DNA from: GCA-2715965 sp047608975
Lineage (GTDB): Bacteria; Verrucomicrobiota; Verrucomicrobiia; Limisphaerales; JAYPXF01
Assembly: GCA_047608975.1 (NCBI GenBank)
Contig: JBLFYM010000179.1
Coordinates: forward strand, 1 to 11,566
Reading direction: 5' to 3'
DNA length: 11,566 bases
Shown here piece by piece: positions 7,550 to 11,566 of the stretch; positions within the stretch are counted from its first letter, which is position 1; each line of letters opens with the position of its first letter. The translations under genes were made by a program, and so were the position numbers. The notes under the pieces were generated by a model that was not told the origin of the DNA, ran no database searches, and saw nothing but the letters and a program-made list of their open reading frames with translations.

Positions 7550-8692
7550 GACACGGTGGGTGGGAGTCGGTTTCCCGGGTTTGAAATATTCCAGGTGTCT
7601 GGTCTTAGCCTCGAGTCCGGGGAATACCGCGGGTAGGCTTGCGATGGCTTCGCTCACCGATTGCGCGAGCAGGTCCGGATCGGCTTCAGCTCGGAGGTTG
7701 ATGATGAGCTGCCCGCTGGTCACGGCTTCCTCCAAATCTTGCGAAAGTTCAGGGACATAGTCGTTGCGAACCAGATTGACCACGCCGGTTTCGGCAATTC
7801 CCGCGTCCGGACTGAAGGTCATCTTGAAATGTGCGATCTCCGAGGAACTGGCGACCAGCAGGTCTCGTACAGAATTGCCGAGCGTCTTCATGACACTCGC
7901 CGCGTCGAACTCGTCGGTTGACTTCACATCCACAGTGGCATTGAGCCAGCCGAGCAGGGCTTCGCCTGCGGCATATTTTTCGTAGTCCACCTCCATCACG
8001 CGCCGGGCGACCTGTTCGCTGTCGGTGATACGCGCGAACCATTCCTTCATGCCGGCTCCGTTGCGGGCGGAAACCTCGAACAATTCGGCGTGAGGATAGT
8101 TCTCGGTGAGGGCAAAGCGCAGGCGGGAAAGATCGTCCGGTTCCAGCAGGTCGGTCTTGTTGATCACAATGAGATCCGCTTCTTCAAGCTGCTTGCGATA
8201 GATGTAGCGGACTTTCTCTGAAAAGTTTCCGCCTTCAGCCAGTCCCAGCACCCGCATGGCACGGATGGGATCGACCAGAACACTTAACGGAGCGATGGAG
8301 AACCGATCGCCGTACATCCGGCGAAGTGGATAGGTCACGGTTGCGACCAGATCGGTGCAACTGCCGACCGGTTCCGCAATGAAGGTGTCGGGCCGGGTTG
8401 TGTCAGTGAGGTTCTGGGCGGCATCAACCAGGGAATCGAACCGGCAGCAGAAACATCCCCCGGATATCTCTTCGGTGGCGTAGCCGTGGGAACGCAGCAT
8501 GGCGGTGTCCACCAATTCACTGCCCTGATCGTTGGTGATCAGGCCCACGCGTTTACCATTTTCGGTCAGGTGCTGGGCGAGCTTGGCCACTGAGGTGGTC
8601 TTACCAGCCCCGAGAAAGCCGCCAATCATGATATATCGGGCGCGTGGGGTGGGGGACGTGCTGGTGTCAGCCATGTCTTTTGAATCGCTCAT
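7535..8692 (-). CDS. CobW/COG0523 family GTPase with non-standard C-terminus
   Basis: G3E-type GTPase of 385 aa, a family of metallochaperones and cofactor-insertion proteins related to CobW, HypB and UreG. Motifs: P-loop GGFLGAGKTT at 24-33; the COG0523 metal-binding CFCC at 80-83, preceded by SGG; EPVGSC at 107-112; and the guanine-specificity motif NKTD at 178-181. The N-terminal 17 residues are polar and variable. The region from about 260 to 385 does not look like the usual CobW_C domain. It has segments HFKMTF, GVVNLVRND and GQLIINLRAE, suggesting a different alpha/beta module. The ATG overlaps the TGA of the upstream lipoyl-carrier gene (ATGA), which fixes the start and implies translational coupling. 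By family it may deliver a metal ion or help install an Fe-S or other cofactor in a cluster protein. The actual client is unknown. Confidence 0.9.
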   Translation of the reverse strand: MSDSKDMADTSTSPTPRARYIMIGGFLGAGKTTSVAKLAQHLTENGKRVGLITNDQGSELVDTAMLRSHGYATEEISGGCFCCRFDSLVDAAQNLTDTTRPDTFIAEPVGSCTDLVATVTYPLRRMYGDRFSIAPLSVLVDPIRAMRVLGLAEGGNFSEKVRYIYRKQLEEADLIVINKTDLLEPDDLSRLRFALTENYPHAELFEVSARNGAGMKEWFARITDSEQVARRVMEVDYEKYAAGEALLGWLNATVDVKSTDEFDAASVMKTLGNSVRDLLVASSSEIAHFKMTFSPDAGIAETGVVNLVRNDYVPELSQDLEEAVTSGQLIINLRAEADPDLLAQSVSEAIASLPAVFPGLEAKTRHLEYFKPGKPTPTHRVQADA

Positions 8693-9159
8693 TCGATGCC
8701 GGCGTTTTGTTCTTTCTCAAGGATCTTGTCGATGGCCACGTCGAGGAACGCCATATATTCGGCTACGCCGATACAACGAGAATCGGCTGTGCCTTGGGCT
8801 TCGTAGAGCCAGCCTTCGGAGTAAGGTTTTTTGTTGAGGACGGCGATACCGCCTTTCAAGACGTCGTTGGACCGGATAAAATTTCCATCGATCACACAAT
8901 AAACATCCGTGATCGCCTTAAACCCTTCCACCCAGCCCAGAATCTGACCGCATTCGACGGGCGCTTCCGGTTTGGTTTCGAATCCGAGATCGACCATTTC
9001 CCCGAGCATTCGCGTGGCAAATTTGGTGATCCCCACGCGCCAGACGTTCGCGCCCACCGAATTCAGCCAGGCATGGGAAGGGGTGTAGAGAAAATCCTCC
9101 GGGAGATGTGTCGTAAATCGTGACCGTTTGTAATGAATCAGTTTGCCCGGCTCTGCCAT
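8689..9159 (-). CDS. GcvH-like lipoyl carrier protein
   Basis: Protein of 156 aa related to the glycine cleavage H protein, which carries lipoic acid on a lysine and shuttles intermediates between enzymes. Family features: FLYTPSHAWL at 23-32 (like the YTxxHEW start of H proteins), VGITKFA at 42-48, the lipoylation loop WVEGFKAITDVY at 77-88 with Lys81 in the position of the modified lysine, and PYSEGWLYE at 112-120. It differs from ordinary GcvH in having about 20 basic residues before the domain, EGFKA in place of the usual ESVKA, and several cysteines (70, 88, 129). No gcvT, gcvP, lipA or lipB is in the window. Its neighbours are Fe-S proteins and a GTPase, so a role as a lipoate-binding protein in a redox pathway is more likely than glycine cleavage. 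It heads the cluster and overlaps the CobW gene by four bases. Confidence 0.85.
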   Translation of the reverse strand: MAEPGKLIHYKRSRFTTHLPEDFLYTPSHAWLNSVGANVWRVGITKFATRMLGEMVDLGFETKPEAPVECGQILGWVEGFKAITDVYCVIDGNFIRSNDVLKGGIAVLNKKPYSEGWLYEAQGTADSRCIGVAEYMAFLDVAIDKILEKEQNAGIE

Positions 9160-9286
9160 GCGAAGCGTAATTAAGCCAGAAAGCCCGGTCAGTTGCCAAT
9201 AGCGGAGCCAACTGAAATCGGGTTGGTTCGATTTGTGAATTACTCTTCATTGCTGCGCCGTTCTGTTTCTCGCTAGGCTCCGGGCG
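9160..9286. promoter_or_regulatory. Divergent intergenic region between the lipoyl carrier gene and addB
   Basis: 127 bases separating two divergent starts, so it should contain both promoters. For the - strand, TTGGCA (9199-9194) and CTTAAT (9175-9170) are 18 bases apart and could be a weak -35/-10 pair. That would leave almost no leader before the ATG at 9159, which would agree with the absence of a ribosome binding site. For addB I see no convincing promoter. No clear operator or riboswitch is visible. Confidence 0.3.
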
Positions 9287-11566
9287 ATGCGGGTGCAATT
9301 TCTCTTGGGTGCGGCGGGTAGCGGAAAGACGTTCCGGTGTCTGGCTGAGATCCGGGAGCGACTGCTCGCCGATCCTGCGGGTGCACCGTTGGTTCTCCTG
9401 GCCCCCAAGCAGGCGACGTTTCAGTTGGAACGGCAGTTGTTGAACGATCCGGAGGTGCAGGGGTTCACCCGCCTGCAGATTATCCCTTTTGACCGCCTTT
9501 CCCACTATGTGCTGGAGACGCTGGCTTCCATGCCGCCCCGATTGCTGGATGAGCAGGGCCGCGTGATGGTGTTGCGGGCCTTGTTGACCACCCTGAAGGA
9601 GGATCTGACCGTTTACGCGAAATCCGCCACGCGTCCCGGATTGGCGGTTCAGTTGAGCGATTTGCTCCGCGAGTTTCAACGGAATCAGATCTCGCCGGCC
9701 AAGTTGGACAAACTGGCGGCAGAGCCGGGCTTGCCGGCTTTGCTCCGCAACAAGCTCACAGATCTGGGATTGCTGTTTCGTAGTTACACCGGTTGGTTGG
9801 AGTCTCAGAACGTGCAGGATAGCGATGCCTTGCTCGACCTGGCGGCGGCCCGACTGGCGGAACTTCGATCCGAGGCACGGCTTGAAGGGGGGAAGAATCC
9901 ACTCGTGATCGAGCATCTCTGGCTCGATGGATTCGCCGAAATGACTCCGCAGGAAGAAGAATTGCTGGCGGCGATCATCCCGTTCTGTCAGCGCGCAACG
10001 CTGGCTTTCTGTCTGGATTCAGAGTCGGGCGAAACTCCGCATTGGAATTCCATCTGGTCGGTCATTGGGTATACTTTTTTTCGGTGTCGGCAACGACTGG
10101 AAGGCGTGAAGGGGTGCGATATCTCCGTGGAAGTGCTGACGGAAGACGGGGCTCAGGGACGTTATTGGAGAAGCGCGGATCTCCGGAACCTGGAACGCGC
10201 CTGGCGAACTGGCGAAGCACCCGCCGAAGCCGAAGCACCGGTCGATGTTCGGCTCACCCGCTGCGCGAATCCGGAGGGCGAGTCGACCTTTGTGGCGCGG
10301 GAGATTCTCCGGCATGTCCAGGATGGGGGACGCTACCGGCAGGTCGCGGTTTTGCTGCGCTCGCTGGATCATCACCTTTCCTCGTTGCGACGGGTCTTTG
10401 CCCGGTACGGAATTCCCTATTTCCTGGATCAACGCGAAGCCGTCTCTCATCACCCGCTCGCGGAACTCACCCGTTTTGCACTGCGCACGGTCGAATACAA
10501 CTGGCGGAACGATGACTGGTTTGGCGCGCTTAAGTCGGGTCTTGCCGGACTGCGGGACGATCAGGTTGACCTGCTGGAGAATTCGACTTTGGCCCATGGC
10601 TGGAGCGGCCATGCCTGGCGCAAAAAGCTGATTGTTCCCAACAGTGCCTCGCTCAGTGAGCAATTGGAGAAAATACGGAGCACGGTCATGCCCGCGTTCG
10701 AGAGTCTGGCGAAGGATCTTGAATCGGCCCCGGTGGATCCGCTGGACGAGGTCGCTGAAACAGATTTTGCGGATACTCCCTTGCTCGCGTTGATGCGGCC
10801 GGATCTCAAACCGATGGATGAAGGGGTTGCGCCGAACATGGGGGAGCGGGTGGTATCGGCTCGGCAGTTGGTTCGGTCGATTACATCGCTGTGGGAACGG
10901 TTGGCGGTTTCTGAAACCTTGGAACGCTGGAGCCGCAAATCACTGGTCCGGGCGGAGGGGGTTGTTCTCCACCATGAGCCCGAAGCAATTCACACGACTG
11001 TCTGGCGGCAGATGAATGATCTGTTCGGGAATCTGGAACTCGCATTTCCTGATGAGCGCCTGCGGCTTCCGCTGCGCCAATGGTTGCCAATTCTGGAGGC
11101 CGGGATGAGCGCGCTGACCGTGGGTGTGATACCACCGGCGCTCGATCAGGTTCTGATTGGCACAGTGGATCGCTCACGGAACCCGGAGCTCAGCCAGGTG
11201 TTCGCGATGGGTTGGAACGAAGGCATCATCCCGGCACCGCCCTCCACGCCCCTCATTCTGACCGATCGCGAACGCGAGCTGCTTGCCGATCGCCAGACGC
11301 ATCTGGGATTGAGCGAACGCCATTCGCGGGGACACGAACGTTACCTTGCCTACGTCCTTGCGACCCGTGCCTCGGAACGTTTCACAGTCACCTACTCGGC
11401 GGGGGGCGCGGATGGCGGTGAGCGGCAACCTTCCATCTACGTCAACGATCTGAAGCGACTTTGTCCGGGACTGGCGGTGGACACGTTTGGTGGAATCGAT
11501 GTCCGACGCGACCCCCTTTCGCCGGTTGAACTGGTGGGTGAAGTGCTGGGCGCAACGCCTGAATCT
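9287..11566 (+). CDS. addB: AddB, ATP-dependent helicase/nuclease subunit B (3' end beyond window)
   Basis: Partial gene: 760 sense codons without a stop, cut by the right edge. AddB is the second subunit of the AddAB helicase-nuclease, which resects double-strand breaks for RecA-dependent repair (the counterpart of RecBCD). Evidence: a Walker A motif GAAGSGKT at residues 8-15; LVLLAPKQATFQLERQLL at about 35-52, the typical AddB segment after the P-loop; PFDRLSHYVLE soon after; and, in the second half, IPPALDQVLIGTVDRSR ending at residue 631, then MGWNEGIIP at 641-649 and a YLAYVLATRA segment. The C-terminal nuclease domain and its Fe-S cysteines would lie past the edge, and addA probably follows. 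The start ATG gives a normal two-strand lead into the P-loop; no ribosome binding site is seen. A GTG two codons later is a less likely start. It is divergent from the lipoyl cluster, with no evident functional link. Confidence 0.88.
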   Translation, partial: MRVQFLLGAAGSGKTFRCLAEIRERLLADPAGAPLVLLAPKQATFQLERQLLNDPEVQGFTRLQIIPFDRLSHYVLETLASMPPRLLDEQGRVMVLRALLTTLKEDLTVYAKSATRPGLAVQLSDLLREFQRNQISPAKLDKLAAEPGLPALLRNKLTDLGLLFRSYTGWLESQNVQDSDALLDLAAARLAELRSEARLEGGKNPLVIEHLWLDGFAEMTPQEEELLAAIIPFCQRATLAFCLDSESGETPHWNSIWSVIGYTFFRCRQRLEGVKGCDISVEVLTEDGAQGRYWRSADLRNLERAWRTGEAPAEAEAPVDVRLTRCANPEGESTFVAREILRHVQDGGRYRQVAVLLRSLDHHLSSLRRVFARYGIPYFLDQREAVSHHPLAELTRFALRTVEYNWRNDDWFGALKSGLAGLRDDQVDLLENSTLAHGWSGHAWRKKLIVPNSASLSEQLEKIRSTVMPAFESLAKDLESAPVDPLDEVAETDFADTPLLALMRPDLKPMDEGVAPNMGERVVSARQLVRSITSLWERLAVSETLERWSRKSLVRAEGVVLHHEPEAIHTTVWRQMNDLFGNLELAFPDERLRLPLRQWLPILEAGMSALTVGVIPPALDQVLIGTVDRSRNPELSQVFAMGWNEGIIPAPPSTPLILTDRERELLADRQTHLGLSERHSRGHERYLAYVLATRASERFTVTYSAGGADGGERQPSIYVNDLKRLCPGLAVDTFGGIDVRRDPLSPVELVGEVLGATPES

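Noticed and set aside
7486..7584. 32-codon + strand frame preceded by AGGAGGAG
   Set aside because: Too short, antisense to the end of the CobW gene, with no recognisable sequence; the motif is probably chance since true genes here lack it.
9192..9213. Possible operator in the divergent region (GTTG ... CAAC)
   Set aside because: Only four bases pair at the ends; not more than expected by chance.
8918..9916. - strand frame of 332 codons across the divergent intergenic region
   Set aside because: It overlaps both addB (antisense) and the lipoyl carrier gene (other frame), and is glutamine/arginine-rich without domain features.
10019..11428. Several - and + strand frames in the last 1.5 kb
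   Set aside because: All lie inside the continuous addB frame, which carries recognisable AddB motifs to the window edge.

Overview
The window looks like chromosomal DNA from a member of the PVC superphylum, most likely Verrucomicrobiota. The main reasons are a DUF1549/DUF1553 'Planctomycete cytochrome C' protein followed by a DUF1501 protein (a pair typical of Verrucomicrobiota and Planctomycetes), an ATP-grasp protein with the EFWPP-type N-terminus that I associate with Verrucomicrobiota, moderately GC-rich coding DNA, and an AddB-type recombination subunit. This is inferred from gene content; no rRNA or other phylogenetic marker is present. All eight stop codons in the window are TGA, and no start has a convincing Shine-Dalgarno sequence.

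Layout. (1) 31-1116, + strand: an ATP-grasp ligase-like protein whose frame is open to the left window edge. (2) 1203-4893, + strand: an exported DUF1549/DUF1553 protein with two CxxCH motifs, then one base after its stop a DUF1501 protein with a twin-arginine leader. The two are almost certainly co-transcribed. (3) 4914-9159, - strand: five genes, read from right to left: a GcvH-like lipoyl carrier, a CobW/COG0523 GTPase (ATGA overlap), then after a 94-base gap a small cysteine-rich protein resembling the N-terminal domain of heterodisulfide reductase HdrA, a two-cluster [4Fe-4S] ferredoxin-like protein, and a radical SAM protein. (4) 9287-11566, + strand: addB, divergent from the lipoyl cluster and cut by the right edge; because it has no stop in the window it is easily missed.

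The - strand cluster is the part worth pursuing. It combines a probable lipoylated swinging-arm protein with Fe-S electron carriers, an Hdr-like fragment, a metal-handling GTPase and a radical SAM enzyme, and no glycine-cleavage gene (gcvT, gcvP) is nearby. By analogy with lipoate-binding proteins of sulfur-oxidising Hdr-like systems, it may be a lipoyl-dependent redox or maturation module. That function is inference.

The window is densely coding. The largest gap is 127 bases (9160-9286), so there is no gene-free stretch over 300 bases. I found no rRNA, tRNA, CRISPR array, insertion sequence or long repeat. Short inverted repeats that include the stop codon occur at 1114-1129, 4888-4901 and 7535-7549.
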